Shown in pieces: positions 32,350-46,002 of a DNA stretch of 64,000 bases; position 1 is the stretch's first letter; the number at the start of each line of letters is the position of its first letter. The notes beneath the pieces are model-generated. The model worked only from the letters and a program-made list of their open reading frames with translations, made no database searches and was not told the origin of the DNA. A program made the translations under genes and the position numbers. Location of the stretch: positions 188,501 through 252,500 of the forward strand of contig CM060891.1 of NCBI GenBank assembly GCA_030762935.1, in the 5' to 3' direction. This DNA is from Hymenopus coronatus. Lineage: Eukaryota; Arthropoda; Insecta; Mantodea; Hymenopodidae.

Positions 32350-32985
32350 GTGTATATCCAGAGCGGTACGTCTCTTGTGTTGGATTAAACGTTGCTTTCA
32401 GTGTATTTACAGGAACTACTTTAGTTTCGATTGTAATATAAGAATTACTAAACTATTTAACAGCACTAGGGCTGCACCCTCACAGTTTATAACTCTAATC
32501 GAAATAAAAACACACAACGCTCTGAGACCTAACCTTTAAACACAGGCGTGGCCTACTCTGTGAATTCGTATCCTTTTGCAGTGAGCCAAGAAGTTTAAAT
32601 TACTAACACGAAATATTAATGAAACATTTCTACATATTGATTACCTTAACTTGTCGAGAGTATACTATTAGGATAATTAGGACAAATTAGTGTTTTGGGT
32701 GAAATACGCAAGCTCTAAAATGTCAGACTCGTGTAGGTGACTGCCCTTTACACTGGAGGACAGGACAGGTTTGCTGATAATTTAAGAAGCCATGACAAGT
32801 ATTTAACCAACACCCTCTGAGGTGTGACATCACAAGTGCTTTGTGCGCTGCCTAATTTCAAAATGATCTAATTTTGAATGCAACAAAAATATTACCTAAT
32901 GTCGCCAGTTGCGACATTAAATTTCGGACTAGTTCGAGTAAGACTGACGTTTCGAAACAACCTATTTTAATACCGAGTCTACATA
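32350..32985. other. LINE 5' flank and unassigned sequence
   Basis: Probably the 5' untranslated part of the L1/Tx1-type LINE up to about 32570, then non-coding sequence. I see no gene. Confidence 0.4.
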
Positions 32986-32989
32986 CAGA

Positions 32990-33090
32990 GAAATGTCCTC
33001 AGTGCTAGCCTCTGCTTCCCAGGGTCACGGGTTCAAACCAGCAGGGGGTGATTGACTTTTTCGGGTGTTAACACCATCCATAAATTAAAC
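32990..33090 (+). repeat. Possible tRNA-derived SINE fragment
   Basis: AGTGCTAGCCTCTGCTTCCC followed by GGGTTCAAACCAGCAG resembles a tRNA-related SINE with a B-box-like GGTTCAAACC. The A box is weak, and no target duplication or 3' tail was found. Confidence 0.35.
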
Positions 33091-33107
33091 AATTTTATAG
33101 AAATTAT

Positions 33108-33892
33108 TACTTTCTCTAGTATGTGTGCACAATGTAATTAGGAAGCGAAGGTATTGCATTCCACACAAAAATTCGAGCGATATTTCACTGGAAACATTTT
33201 AGTGCCTGTATCCCCCCCCCAAGTCACTTAGAAAAGGTCAAGGTGGGTGTATGTGTGAACACGATAAATGAAGAGTCTAAATAACAAACTGGATATTTAA
33301 GTTTACTGTCTTACAAGGATGCGACACCAAGATTCAGGAACATTTGCCCACCACAAACTGCCCTTTACATAGAAAAAAGAATCGAACATTTTGATTCTCA
33401 AAAATGACTAACGATTCCAATTAAAATACTGCATATTAAATATATTTATATGACAATGTTAATCTTGAATTTTCTGGGAATAGCTCTGAAAAGTTCTTAA
33501 TTCTGGATTACAGATTACTGGTAAACCAGTAGAGACAAACTTACTATACAAGGAATGTAAATCTCGTTAGCACACCAATTTATGTCTTTTTTTGAGATGA
33601 TCAAATCTGAGATATTCCCTTATTGGTTTCAATTTTAAAATATTTGCATTTCTCACAGGAATTCTTCAACTGCTGGCCATGCAAAGAAACTTTTCAATCA
33701 CATAGCATTTAACAACCAGTTTTGGCAATCACTTTACCCTAGTGTACTCCCTTATTCCCTTCTAATTATAAGGAAGTAATCCAATTTTTGCTATCTCCTG
33801 TATCTTTATTAGCACGAAGTACCGAAGCATCAGCTTTTGTAAGAATAATCTGTTGCATAATAGCTAGAGAAAGTCATGCGAATGCAACGTTT
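33108..33892 (-). mobile_element. MITE-1 copy F (inverted)
   Basis: Begins TACTTTCTCTAG and ends CTAGAGAAAGTCATGCGAATG. Its reverse complement follows the order of copy A: CATGACTTTCTCTA start, the CACAGGAATTC/CTGGTTGT-like middle, AATTTCTGGGAATAG, and the ACAGGCACTAAAATGTTTCC equivalent near its end. It is diverged, with many small indels. Confidence 0.6.
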
Positions 33893-36580
33893 GTTTTTTC
33901 TCGTTTCCCATGATATATCTAATTTCATTAAATGTATCATTCTCTTAAATGTCAAAATCATCTCAGAGCTTAAAGTAAAAGAACACCAAATAGAAACAAA
34001 ATGGCGGCAGTAGCTGTGTTCTGTTTAATACATCTAGATGCACAGTTTAAACTTACCCTTTACAATGGATATAATATGTTCAAATCTATTTGCGTACATT
34101 TACTTGAATTTAAATGCGCTAACAGAAAGGTTGGGCAAAACCCTTAATTGTATTTTGAAAAACCCTGAGTACGCAATTTAAACAAAAATCAGCCAGGTAG
34201 CAGATTACGTTAACGAAATTTCTAGGGAAAAAATGTGTTGGGATAACCTTCAAATACAAATGATTTATCGGACTCCTAAAGAATTGCATTACTATTTTTG
34301 GAATTTGTTTAACTTCTAAACACCAACTTTTCGAAAATAGTTCGCATGTTATGGCTTTAAAATATATTAGGAAATTTGCTCAGCAACGTTTAAACTATTG
34401 GAACAGGTGTCATTCAGTTTAATTCAAATTATGGAATGTACAAAACAGAGGCGACTGCTTACTGAATTGTTTTTCACGACTATTGTAATCGTAAAAATGG
34501 GGCTAACAGTTTCCGAATCCTACACGTGTTTCAAGTTATACAAGATGATTTCGGGCTACAATTTTTTTCTATTAGCTTGAAATGCCTCTCGCTTTTAGTT
34601 AAGTTAAAGTTAACTCACCTTAATATTTTGGCGGATATAACTCTGCAGCTGCCCTAAAAATGCACAGAAACTCTTCTGGTTCGTATATACTCTGGAACAT
34701 ATACTTTTCCAGGAAGTAGCATTTCTTCCTTCCGTATTTTGGTATAACAGTACGTACTTCCCTCCATTGACCTTTAATATTCTGAGTAAGTGTTCCAGTT
34801 TCACAAAAGCATAGTTAGAAATGATGTTCGAACCTACATTATTCAAGATCGTAGGAACCCTTCCAGCAATCTGAATATGGTGGTGCCATCCTCCACTTTC
34901 CTAGCCAACATGTTCCTCAGTGTAGCGCCGTTCCTGAGTTTCCATAGGAACCAAAAGCTACGAGTATCACGGGCGATACCACCGAAAACTCCTTCCACCA
35001 ACCGCCTTTCAAAGTTTGCTTCACACACTTCCACAATATGCCCTCTACCACCAATATTCAAAAGTGCGTCCCAACACACATGATCGACAAACACTTCATA
35101 GCAAATACCTATTCACTATTGTCTCGATACACCAATTCACGGGCCAAGTAGGGCTGTCGAGGAGGACAGATAAAGTGGTAGCCACAACCCCAAAAATCTC
35201 CATAATGAATTTTCTACAGCTGCCTGACTAAGAAACTATAGTTTTTTTTAAGTTTCATTTGATGTTCAGAAACCTTACACATCGTGCATATCTATGAAAA
35301 ATCTATAATGAATCAATAGTGCAATAATTTGCAGTGACAAACTCAATAACGCTGAAATATTAAGTTCACATTTGCCATCAGCTGAGCACATTGCGATATC
35401 TACGATGAAACCAAGTTCCACTTTGGCTGCAGTACTAAAAGTGATTTTTTAATTTGCAGCTAGTAATCAACAAGACATCGTATGAGCACTGGTCACGGCA
35501 TAGGCTCATATCATTGGGCAGAACATTGAACCAATGAAATCAACCTTTAGAGCATTGATATACTTGGGTTTATCTTGTAAAACACGAAACTTCTGTTAAA
35601 TTCGAGAAATTAGTAAGCAGTTTAAGCATGGATTACTAAAGAGCCAACCACTTCCAAAATATTCGAATAGAACTGTGGCTCAAAATTGTGTCCAACAATA
35701 TACACCCTACTCTTGGAGTAATTCCTATATCCATTCTGTACCGAAGGTGAACTTTTCCAAAATATTGTTTATAGAAACACAGACGACTGCGAAAAGAATG
35801 CTTTGTACGACTACTATAAACCTGAAGTGTACAAAAGCATGTCCAGGCTAAGACATTACCTAATAATGCACTATGAGAGAACTGTCAAATGGAGTTAAAA
35901 CTATGCATTTCCGACACAAAATGTGAATACGAACAGAATGGCTTCAACACCACTGAAAGCGTAAATTAGGACTGCTATTATATTATATTTCGAATCCTAA
36001 ACGTTAAATGTTTTAGCTATACACCATTATGTCCAGACTGAAATAGTAAGCTAATGACTGTAGATCCTACGTCCTTAGTACTCCAGCATGTATTAAGTCA
36101 AATGCACCAGTGCCCAGCTACTCACTGTATAACAACGTACTAAGCGGAAACCTCAAATGCAGTTAAATTAAAAATATTCAGTGTACAGAACAAAGGCGAC
36201 TGTGCACAGAATGGTTTATATGATTACTGAAAGCTTAAACCAGGGCCAGAGTGTAAATCAAATACCTGAATTTTAAACGTTGAGTGTTTAGCTACACAGA
36301 ATAAGGTTCCGACTAACACACTATTCAGAAATCCACCAAAATCGAGTAATGTTTAGTGTTCTTTAAATCGGTTCAAGAAAACTGTCCTTACCTCACGACA
36401 GTTCTGATGCAATTGAGTTATCGCCCGTGTTCAGTGTTCCAGCACGTATGTGGGCTGGGTTATGTCTCGTCCAAACTGCTCGCAGGAACAAAGCGACTGG
36501 CTTATCACTGTACTATTGCTTGTTCCGGCAATAAGTAGCAACGTTCCGATTGGCCTCCAAATTAAAGACTGTGCATAAGC
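33893..36580. other. No recognisable gene; one decayed coding-like patch
   Basis: AT-rich non-coding DNA. At 34620-35210 on the minus strand several short frames look protein-like (for example YGRKKCYFLEKYMFQSIYEP) and the patch ends at a good splice-donor-like AAG/GTGAGT near 34618. The frames are broken and I recognise no family. Confidence 0.4.
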
Positions 36581-36840
36581 CTCTATGGGCTGTTCCTGCC
36601 CTAGGTGAATCAGCGACCGGTAGTGGCGCTTAAAGCTCGCTTCAGACCAAGACCACTAGATGGCAGCATTTTTAATACTGAAGCAGTAATGCCGGATTCA
36701 CAATGAAAGCGATACTGGCGACGCAACATGGGTCTCATCGTGTTCACAATAGGGCGGTACAATTTGACATTACTGAGCGGTGCCACTTGAAGCAATGGCT
36801 GCGGATTTAAAACAAGCTCTTGCTCTGCATCTTCTAAATA

Positions 36841-37501
36841 TCTGATGTGTACCATTCACATGACTTTCTCTACATCCCTGCAACAAATTATTCTTAAAAA
36901 GCTTATACTTCTATTTACTTCACGCTAATTGAGAAAAAATTAATGAAGTCTTATTACTTGCTTCCTTGCGTATCATAAGTTAAAGTGATAGTCAAAAGCT
37001 GGTTGCTATGTGACAAGTTCCTTTGTAGGGGCAGCAGTTGACAAATTCCTATATAAGAAAAGTAAGTTTTTCAAAGCAGAACCAAAAACAAGGAACATCT
37101 AAAAACAGTGAAATCCACGAAAAAAAGGAAAAATAACAAATTGTGTGTTTTAACGTGCTTCACATTTTTCATGTAGTAAGTTTTTGTCCATCTCTTACGG
37201 ATTAGCATTTATTCAAAATTCCGTAAAATTCATCCAGAATAAAGTAGTCTTCAGGGGCTATTCCCAGAAAATTCAAGATATGCATTTTATTTGTTGTGTA
37301 AATATCCTTAATATACGCTATTTTAATCAAAATCGTTAGAGCCATTTTTAAGAAAATCAAAATTTTCGGAAAAAGTTCCATGTAAAGGGTAGTTGGGTGT
37401 GGGGGATTTTCCTCAAAATCTTCGTGTCGCACCCCTGGAATATGCTAAAAACGCAAATACCAAGTTTGGTATTTTACCGACTTTTCGTTTGAGTTATCGT
37501 G

Positions 37502-37536
<35 letters not shown>

Positions 37537-37575
37537 TTTTCTGAAAATGCTTTATTGGATACAGGGGACCCTAAA
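36841..37575 (+). mobile_element. MITE-1 copy B, 3'-truncated
   Basis: Starts TCTGATGTGTACCATTCACA and follows copy A closely (GCTATTCCCAGAAAATTCAAG, AAATACCAAGTTTGGTATTT) to GATACAGGGGACCCTAAA near 37575, where the terminal TAGAGAAAGT block is missing. It includes a (CA)n tract at 37503-37535. The flanks at 36590-36840 and 37576-37710 are related to each other in inverted orientation. Confidence 0.75.
37503..37535. repeat. (CA)n microsatellite in MITE-1 copy B
   Basis: About 16 CA units at the place where other copies have CAGACACACGGAC. Copy C has the same expansion at 44817-44850. Confidence 0.95.
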
Positions 37576-37710
37576 TCCAATTCAACTTTCTTCGCACGGG
37601 TTTCATCGCGTCAGTTCTTATTTCCTATTGGTCAATCGTTTTCCCGCGTCGCCAATATCGCTCCATTGTGAATCTGGCATAACATCACTACCATCTAGTG
37701 ACTAACCTCA

Positions 37711-39497
37711 ATTTGTTGCCTATGGTTTGAAGTATAATCCTGAGTGAAATTACTGGGAATGTTACAAAATTCAACAGTTCACATTTTCATTTTAAAAAAT
37801 GCGATTGTGCAGAAATCCTTGCTAATTAGATTGTGTGTGTTTTATATTGATTTAAAGAACCCTTACCAAGGTTGGGCCGCACATGTCAACCTTTCTGAGA
37901 ATGTTGCACATTAAATATACATGTAACTTTTAGAAGTACTACATGTATTTTAAATACTTTTGTAAATCATTAAAATACACCTTAAGTAAAAATGTTAACT
38001 GTTGCAGTCGCATGACACTCTACTCACTCGTGTCCAAGCTATTCTTTAAAAACTCTTATTCTATATCCTTGCTAAAATTTGCGGAAATACTTGATGCAAT
38101 TTTCCTTTAAGGATTAAAGGAATACATTAGGCTAAAGCGATAGTCAAAGCTTTTAAAAGCTGGTCGCTATGTGATGGTTTGATTTTTTCTATTTGCAGGG
38201 CCAAGAGGAAAAGACAAACTCTTCTTCGAAAAAAAGTAAAGAGTATTGGAATATTTAAACTATAACAAGGAATATCTCTGAAATGGTGAAGTCCACGAAC
38301 AAATGCTTTTTAACAAATTGCCTATTTTAAGGGATCTACCTTGTGAAGTATGATTTTATATATCTCTTACTGTTTACGTGTTTTACACATGTCATTTAAA
38401 CTAAAGATGACTTCAGGGAGTATTTCTAGAAAATTTAAAACGGGTACATTTCATTTGTACTAAAAATGTCAAACTTATGGCACTTTAATTAAAATCTTTT
38501 GGCCAATTTTAAGAAAACATTCCAAAAACTGTCATGCATATGGCAGTTCGTGGTGAAGTGTTATTGTTGATAATCCCCGAGTCGCATACATGCAAGATAT
38601 TATACGTAAGTAGGTTCGTGTTGAACAGCCTTTTCGTTTTTGGGTTATGCTGTTCTAGGTACACCAAACATTTTCTAAAATAGAGTTTTTAGATTGACAA
38701 GTCCTCAAATATGCATTTTCGGTAAAATCTCAGATGTTTGTGGGAACGTAATCTTCCCCCCTACTTACTACACGGGCTACATAAAGTAAAATGTAGCTAC
38801 AATATTAACATTTCTCGTCAGTTAATATGTGCGGATTATTATTATTGTGGTTCTCAGTTGTAATTTTAAATAGCTTCCCCAATATATGCTGACTAAACCA
38901 TTATATCGTCAATGCTTTACAAATGTTTTAAAGGGGGCAAAACAAGGCTAATAATTAAGGGGATAGGATTTTAAGCACATTCAAAATTAAAAGGTTTTTT
39001 GTGCAGTTTCCAGATGGATGTTAAATATTAAGTATTGTGGGTTATAATGTAGAATGCGAGGGCTGTATTAGCAATCTCTGTGACTCGCCGACACTTATTA
39101 CTGCGATATATAAAACATACTTCAGGATTATAATCCTGACAAAACTACGCGGCGTAGAGAGCCCTGCAATCGACTTTAAACAGACTTTTCTTTGTTTAGA
39201 GGCGACTATGCCAGTCAGTTTCTTGAATTGCTCGCAATACAGGTACACAACACATGTCTTCGGGAATCAAAAGGACCTGCGGACATTGCACACTTTCCCG
39301 GATTTACAAAGCTGGTCTGTCATACTCCATGTATGTAAACGTTTGTAAATGTTACTTCTACATGCCACTATATTGCACTAATATGGCGATTCGGGTAGTT
39401 TCCGGTATTGTAAAGGTAAGGTATCTATACACACAAGTGGTTACCATACGTTTACTCAGTTAATACAGTGTATAACGAGCTGCCATTAAGACATGGC
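37711..39497. other. Non-coding; contains a strongly diverged MITE-1-like copy
   Basis: 38090-38760 shows MITE-1 landmarks in order (GCTAAAGCGATAGTCAAAG, AAAAGCTGGTCGCTATGTGA, GGAATATCTCTGAAATGG, TTCGTTTTTGGGTTATGCTG), too diverged to define ends. The rest is unassigned. Confidence 0.45.
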
Positions 39498-39498
39498 A

Positions 39499-40286
39499 TT
39501 TTTACTTTCTCTAGCCCGCATGTACAATGTACATGGTGTATAGAGAAACTATTGTTTTCCACCCAAAATTCGATGAGATTTCACCGGAAATATGTTTCGA
39601 GGTCCTCTGAGTCCAAAAAAATCATTTTTAGAATGAAAAAGAAAATGTCGACAGCATAGCTCAGTTAAATACCAAACTTTGTATTCAAGTTCGGCATCTT
39701 TCAAGCATTTTCAACAACACTCTCCCACCCCCAACTACCCTTTACATGAAACATTTCTCGAGCATTTTGATTTTCTCACAAGCCGCTCTAACGATTTTGA
39801 TTGAAATACTGTATATTAAAGATATTCATATCACAAATGGGATACACATTTTGAATAGCCTCTGAAGAGCTCTATTCTGGTTGACTTTTGCAGAATTTCA
39901 CACGGCGTTTAAACTGTAAGAGGTAGGCAAACTTTAGTACTACACAAAAAATGTAGATCGCGTTAAAACAATTTGTCATACGCTTTTTTTAGAAGTGGCC
40001 GTTTGAGATATTACTTGTTATTGGTTTGAGCTTTAAAATAATTTTCTCAAAGGGACCATTCAAAACAAACCGAACCTCAGTAGTATCACACCGACGGGCT
40101 TTTAAAGGATTTGACAAGCGCTTTTAGCTAATGTATTTTCTTATTCCCTTCTACTTAAAAGGAAGCAAATAAGAACAATTATCATGCTAACATTCATCTC
40201 AATTACCATGATGCAGATAAAACAATGCTTTTAAGAATAGTTTATATTTGCAATAGCTAGAGAAAGTTATATGAATGTAACATTTT
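39499..40286 (-). mobile_element. MITE-1 copy G (inverted)
   Basis: Begins TTTTTACTTTCTCTAGCCC and ends TAGAGAAAGTTATATGAATG. Read in reverse complement it gives the MITE-1 order, including the ACCCCCAACTACCCTTTACA equivalent and the block with GGCTATTC near its middle. A second start fragment (TTTTTACTTTCTCTACACAT) lies at 40592-40625. Confidence 0.65.
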
Positions 40287-40329
40287 TTAATAGCTTAACT
40301 TCTTTTAACCTGGTTGGTCAGATCGGGCG

Positions 40330-40495
40330 ATTGGTGAAATGATACTCAAATGATCTCGCGGTCGATGAAGCTTAAAGTTACTCGACATTCGTCTTCCCCG
40401 AAAATCCTTATCCGGGTAACTCACTTAAGCGAGATTCGAACTCGTGACCTGTTGAATGTGAGGCAGACACGCTACCCAGACGGATTTGTATACTT
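40330..40495 (-). repeat. tRNA-derived SINE fragment
   Basis: On the minus strand, CTGGGTAGCGTGTCTGCCT gives an A-box-like sequence and GAGTTCGAATCTC a good B box about 30 bp later. This is the usual spacing for a tRNA-derived promoter. The part beyond the B box continues into unrelated sequence; no target duplication was found. Confidence 0.55.
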
Positions 40496-41259
40496 ACAAG
40501 ATTTTCGCGCTCTTGCGGTTAGCTACCAGTTACAAAGATACACATGCTTTCGACTGTGTACTTTTATGTTTGTTTTAACTTACACAACAGCATTTTTACT
40601 TTCTCTACACATACTATGTACATATGGGTTTTGTGACTAGCTACCTTCTAGTTCCAATTATTTAATATTTCACCTTTGTGTGGAACTTACTATATTTCGA
40701 GTACACAATGTTTAATTTTTTAAAGAATAATAGTACAAAGGAAACATACACGATATAATTGTGCCCTTGTTCACGTGTTAGCGCCTACACGCTAATCAAC
40801 TCGGACCAATTGAGGTTAGTTTTCGTAACCCAAAATGTCCAACAATAGTACAACACAGATCTTTCTCCGATGAATATTGCTACATCAACGATGACCTCTA
40901 CATCTACTCACGGATATTCTTCTCGGATAATTAATTCAAAGTCCAATTCTATTTCAATGAATAAAGCTACTTCTGAAAAACAAACTGTATCAACACCTAC
41001 TGCGGTGCAACTGATATTGCCCAAAGTGCACCAACCAAATATCAAACTATCATTATAGATGCCCATGACAATGTTCCTGTCCAGAAATAACGGGTCATCG
41101 AGAAGTCGCTCCAAGATTCCCCTAAAGTCTGGAATTCTGGTGGCAGCACTGGCTGGCGCGAGCGAATTGTGAAAACGTTTCGCTGGTTAAGAAAACTGCT
41201 GGGTTCACTATATTCATGCATGAAAGGTAATGTAGAAAAATAATATAAAACTAACCTGT

Positions 41260-42299
41260 TTAAAGGAGATGTTGAAAATTTTTACCATTTTCTTGAAGAC
41301 ACAAATTCACTCGTTTTAATTTATTTTCGAACACTATTAATGTCTCCTTTGTTACAGATGTTATGTAATCTTCTGTTGCCGTTTTCAGCTCAGCGATTGT
41401 TTTTGGATTGTCCTTATAGACCGAAGCTTTAACGCTCCCCAAAGAAACTAATCCTTAGGGGCAAGATCAGGAGACCGCGGAAGCCATAAACCTTTAGAAA
41501 TCAGTCTTTCCCCAAAAAAGTCCACTAACAGTCCCATGGATTTATATGATGTATGAGCAGTAGCGTTATCTTGTTGAAAAAATGCACCGTTCACTTCATC
41601 TTCATTTAGTAGTGAAATAAGTGGAAAAAGAATATCCGAGCAGTAAACATCTGAATTAATTGAGCTATAGAAAAAAATTGGCCCAATAATTCGAGAGCGA
41701 GAGATCGCACACCATACACCAATTTTCTCTGAATGTAAAGGAGTTTTCTGAATTGCATTAGAATTTTCAGTAGACCATACTCGCGTATTTTGTGAATTTA
41801 CGCATCCTGATAAATGAAACCAAGCTTCCTATCCAACACGTCAATTCCATGGTGAAAATAAACCTCTGAAACCATTCACAATACTGAACTCTTTTCCCGT
41901 GATCTGTGGATTTTAATTCGTGGACGACTGACACCTTATATGGTTACAAACCTAGTTCTTTTTTGACTGCTTTGTATGCGGCACCGTAAGAAATATCACA
42001 TTTTTGGGCCAATTTGTTTATTGATTTCTGTAGACACAAGCACTCTATCCGAAATATCCGAGTTTTTCTTCAGTTAGCGCACTGGGTCTTCCACTTCTAA
42101 CAGCATTGTGCACGGAACCTGACTCCCGAAATGTATTAATTAAATCACGCACAGTATCTCGGTGTGGTAGTTTTGAGTTAGGGAACCTGACAAGGAAATT
42201 TTGTTTCACTTTCTCAGTATAATTTCCACGTTCATTAAAAAAGTTTTCCAGTAGAAACACATGTTCCTCTGTATAATACATTGATTTCGCTTCAGGCAC
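41260..42299 (-). pseudogene. mariner-like transposase with DUF4817 N-terminus (decayed)
   Basis: From ATG 42299 an 84-codon frame gives the DUF4817/helix-turn-helix part (YTEEHVFLLENFF, HRDTVRDLINTF, SGRPSALTEEKL). Downstream, broken frames keep the catalytic DDE-type blocks: FQQDNATAHTS near 41570, then LWLPRSPDLAP near 41480 and a FLWG block. The last 60 codons (41260-41442) read VKASVYKDNPKTIAEL to a stop. Full family length is about 345 codons, which fits 1,040 bp. Several stops and indels make it dead. I found no inverted repeats around it. Confidence 0.75.
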
Positions 42300-44416
42300 A
42301 GGTCAGAACTCACAGCATACTAGACCATACTAACCAGTACAATAAACCTCGCAGCCGCTGATAACGCCGATAATCATAACATCCCATCGGAATCGAATGC
42401 GATAAACCTAGGGATGCCAACCTTTCATCGAGCGTGCCCAGCAGCAAGATGCGGAGGAAGTTTTTGATGACACGTTGCTTATATGACGTGGGCAAGCTAA
42501 CAGATCCTTCTAGTATTCTGTTCATATCCAGAATATCTACCAATATAATCTGTATATATCTCTCAAACAAGAACATAGTTGAACAATTGTGCAAATCCCA
42601 CCCTCTGATAAACATCAATGGTGTACCCTTAGCTCTTCGAGGACTCATCACAAAGCATAAGCGGGTCATTCTGTGCCCTGTTATACCCCACCAAGTGCTA
42701 TTAGAACACTTGGGGTTGATATTACTTCTATTTCTCATGTAAATCATGTTAGAGCAGGAGTCAACACTCCAGGATTCTCACACGCCGACAAATGTACATC
42801 AAACCTGAGGACTTCGAAACACTACCAGAGCGCTTCCAACTTCGATACGAAGACTCAAATTACTGGGTGTATGTATCCTCAGATACTTCTACTTGCTTTT
42901 TGTGTAAAACAGAAAGACGTCTAGCCCAACAATGCAAATCCAGACACAGCCAACAAAGAAAGCACTGCTAACACGAGCTCCTTTTCCACAGATTTTCCTG
43001 CTCTCAGACTGCGAGAGATAAGGAAAACTACCTCAGGATTTACCAGGGAACCATCCAAAAGCGCTCCTGAGCTAAATCAAACCCCTAAACCATTAGATAT
43101 AAGAGATACCCAACGTCTCAGTCTCAACTAAACGCCCCATCCCTTCAGATGACAACGCAACTGCTGTTTCAGAATCGGAACAAACCTGACAAACTCCCAG
43201 GGGCTAAACCGACAAGAAACAAACCTGCTACCAAACGTTCCATATCTGATAAAGTATCCACACTGTATGATTCTCTGCTTACAGTTAAACCTCTGCTGGA
43301 AGTAAAACCTAACGAATATGCGTTGAACTAACTCAACTATACAGTTTTTATTAAAATGCTATTGAAAACAATGACCTAGGTTTAGCACTCAACTAATTTA
43401 CACACTAGACAAATTATACCCTTCACTAGCCAGTACAGGGATTAAAAACAAAACTAGTCTTCAAGAAACTAAAAAGCTCAATCGAGCAAAACAAAACAGA
43501 TGAATCAACTACTGGCCACCTGTAGATTCTAAATAAACACTTATTCCGGCACCATAAAAAGTACACAACCATTTTACAGAGGAACATAAATGGTTTTCGG
43601 CCACAATTAGAATATTTGCAATTACTATTGCACTATTGCACCCTTTAATGTTGTGTTTGCAAGAGAAACTTTCGTGAAAACGACACCTTCGGCAGTATTC
43701 CGTATATCACAAGAACCGAGCTACAGCTAAGCATGCATGCCATCTTTATAAAGGACAACATTCCACCTAGATACTCATCTGGAAGCAGTTGCAGTCATAT
43801 TCCTTAACACAAACATTTGTCTTTGTAACCTATATCTCCCAAACAGCACCAAATTCGATATTTTTGCTCTAACAGATCTCATTGCTCAGCTACCTCAACC
43901 CTTTGTTATCTTGGGCGATTTCAATAGCCACAGCTCAATATAGGGCAGTAAATAAACTGACCAACGAGGAAAAATAATTGAATCTCAAGCCGCAGTAATT
44001 TTAAATTCACTAACTCCAACAAGATTTGATGCCACTCGACAGTTTTAATAATATAGACTCATCATAACTCCAAATATTGCCCCATTGTTCCATGGTCAAT
44101 TTCTTCTTCTCTGTAAGCGAAAGATTACTTCAATTTTCTCGACATAGCACATCCGAATCAACATCACCCACGCCAAGCAACTTTGAATCTTAACGAAGCT
44201 AACTGGAGTGGCTTCAGAAGCACTTCAAATTGCGGTTGAAGAACTTCCCAAACCGGACGACTTCTCTCAACTAGACATTGACAACATTGTTTCTCTATCC
44301 CCGTCAGCAATTCTAACGTCTGCAGAAATCAGCATTACACTGAACAATTTCACCTCTGGCCAGCGAAAGTTCCGTGGTGGAACGAAGCTTGTAATAAAGG
44401 AATTCAAGCTAAAAAA

Positions 44417-44817
44417 TCCGAGGTGTTCCATTCACATGACTTTCTCTACATCTCTGTATCAAATTGTAGTTAAAAAGCTTATGCTTCTATTTACTTCATG
44501 CTAATTAGCATAAATAGTCTTATTATTGCTTCCTTGCAAGTAGAAGCGAAACGAGGGTTAAAATGATAGCCAAAAGCTGGCTGCTATGTAACTGAAGTTC
44601 CTTTGTTTGTATCGACAGGAGTTAAATTCCTGTATGAGAAAAGTATAAGTTTTTCAAAGCCAAAGTGAAAAAACCAGGAATATCTTAAAAATGATCAACT
44701 CCACGAAAATAATGTATGTGACAGAAAGTGTGTTTTATCGTGAGCTACATTTTCTGTGCAGTACGTACCAAGTTTGGGCTTTAACGGTCCTTTCGTTTTT
44801 GTGCTACGCTCCCCACA

Positions 44818-44853
<36 letters not shown>

Positions 44854-44992
44854 CATTTTTCTAAAAATGCTTCTTTATATTCAGGGAGTCTCAAAACATG
44901 TATTTCCGGTGAAATCTCGGTATTGAATTTTTGGTTGCAATGCAATACCTTCTCTATTCAATGCACATAGTTCGTATAGAGAAAGTAAAAAC
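44417..44992 (+). mobile_element. MITE-1 copy C, internally deleted
   Basis: Starts AGGTGTTCCATTCACATGAC and ends TAGAGAAAGTAAAAA. It lacks about 250 bp of the middle: sequence jumps from the TTCTGTGCAGTACG region straight to CCAAGTTTGGGC. It splits the LINE-A linker, whose frame reads on from each side. It carries an (AC)n run. Confidence 0.75.
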
Positions 44993-45080
44993 ACAAGGCC
45001 TACTATAAATTCAAACGACTGCCTAGCATTCAGAATAAACTAAAATGTAACCGTCTCCGAGCTGCAGCCTGTAAAGTACT

Positions 45081-45108
45081 ATATAAAAAAAAAAAAAAAA
45101 AAAAAAAA
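45081..45108. repeat. Poly(A) run inside LINE-A
   Basis: About 24 adenines in the linker before the RT domain. It is not at an element end, so a microsatellite expansion or an assembly-sensitive homopolymer is likely. Confidence 0.85.
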
Positions 45109-46002
45109 GCAAGAAACAACCTTGGTTAAGTTTTCCAACACCCCTTATCTGCACGACTAACCGGTCAGAAGCGTGTGGGAAAAGACAAGCAATATCTGGA
45201 ACCAAATGATCACACATAATTCAACAACTACAAATACCTATAAGTATTACTGATTCCCAGCTCACCGCTGATACACTAGCTGACACCTTCCGCAACTCCT
45301 CCTGTGACCAATTGTGAACCCAACTTTCTTCGCATAAAAAACGCCCGCCCTAACACTTCCTGAAATATCTACAATTTTCTCCAACGCCTACCAATATTTC
45401 AATGACAACTTGACCTTTTAAAGAACTGCAAGACGCTCTCCATCAATGTAAGAGTCCAAGACCTGACAACATCCCTTACCAATTTCTAGTCGAAATGCTC
45501 TACAATACTTTAATATATTTGCTACACATATTTAACAGCATTTGATTACAAAACGCTTTCTACATCAATGACGAATATCTACAGTAATTGCAAAACCTAA
45601 ACAAGCAAAGGTCACTCAAATCCGGAAAACTATCGCCTTCTATCATTAACGTGCGCCATGTGTAAACTCATGGAAAAAATTATTACCAAACGTCTCCGTT
45701 GTGTTTTAGAAAGCAAGAACTTTTTCAACGAGATGCAAAACGGCGCCCGTGCTTATCGCTCCACGTTGAATAATCTAATCATATTGGAAACCGAAATATG
45801 GAATGCCTTTCTTAACACATGACTGCTGTAAACCTGTACATAGAAAAAGCCTATGACAGTATTTCGCCATCCTGTTATTGGAACATTGAAAAATGGTATC
45901 ACAGAAAATATGATTGCGTTTATGTACAACTTTCTACAGCATCGGAAAATTAGAGTTAGAGCCAACGATCATCTCCCAAAACAAGTCTGCATAGAAAATG
46001 GA

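Noticed and set aside
34600..34846. TGTLTQN string on the minus strand, like the P-type ATPase phosphorylation motif, beside a splice-donor-like AAG/GTGAGT
   Set aside because: The catalytic Asp-Lys is missing (Cys-Glu precedes TGTLT), the surrounding frames do not match P-type ATPases and are broken. Probably chance.
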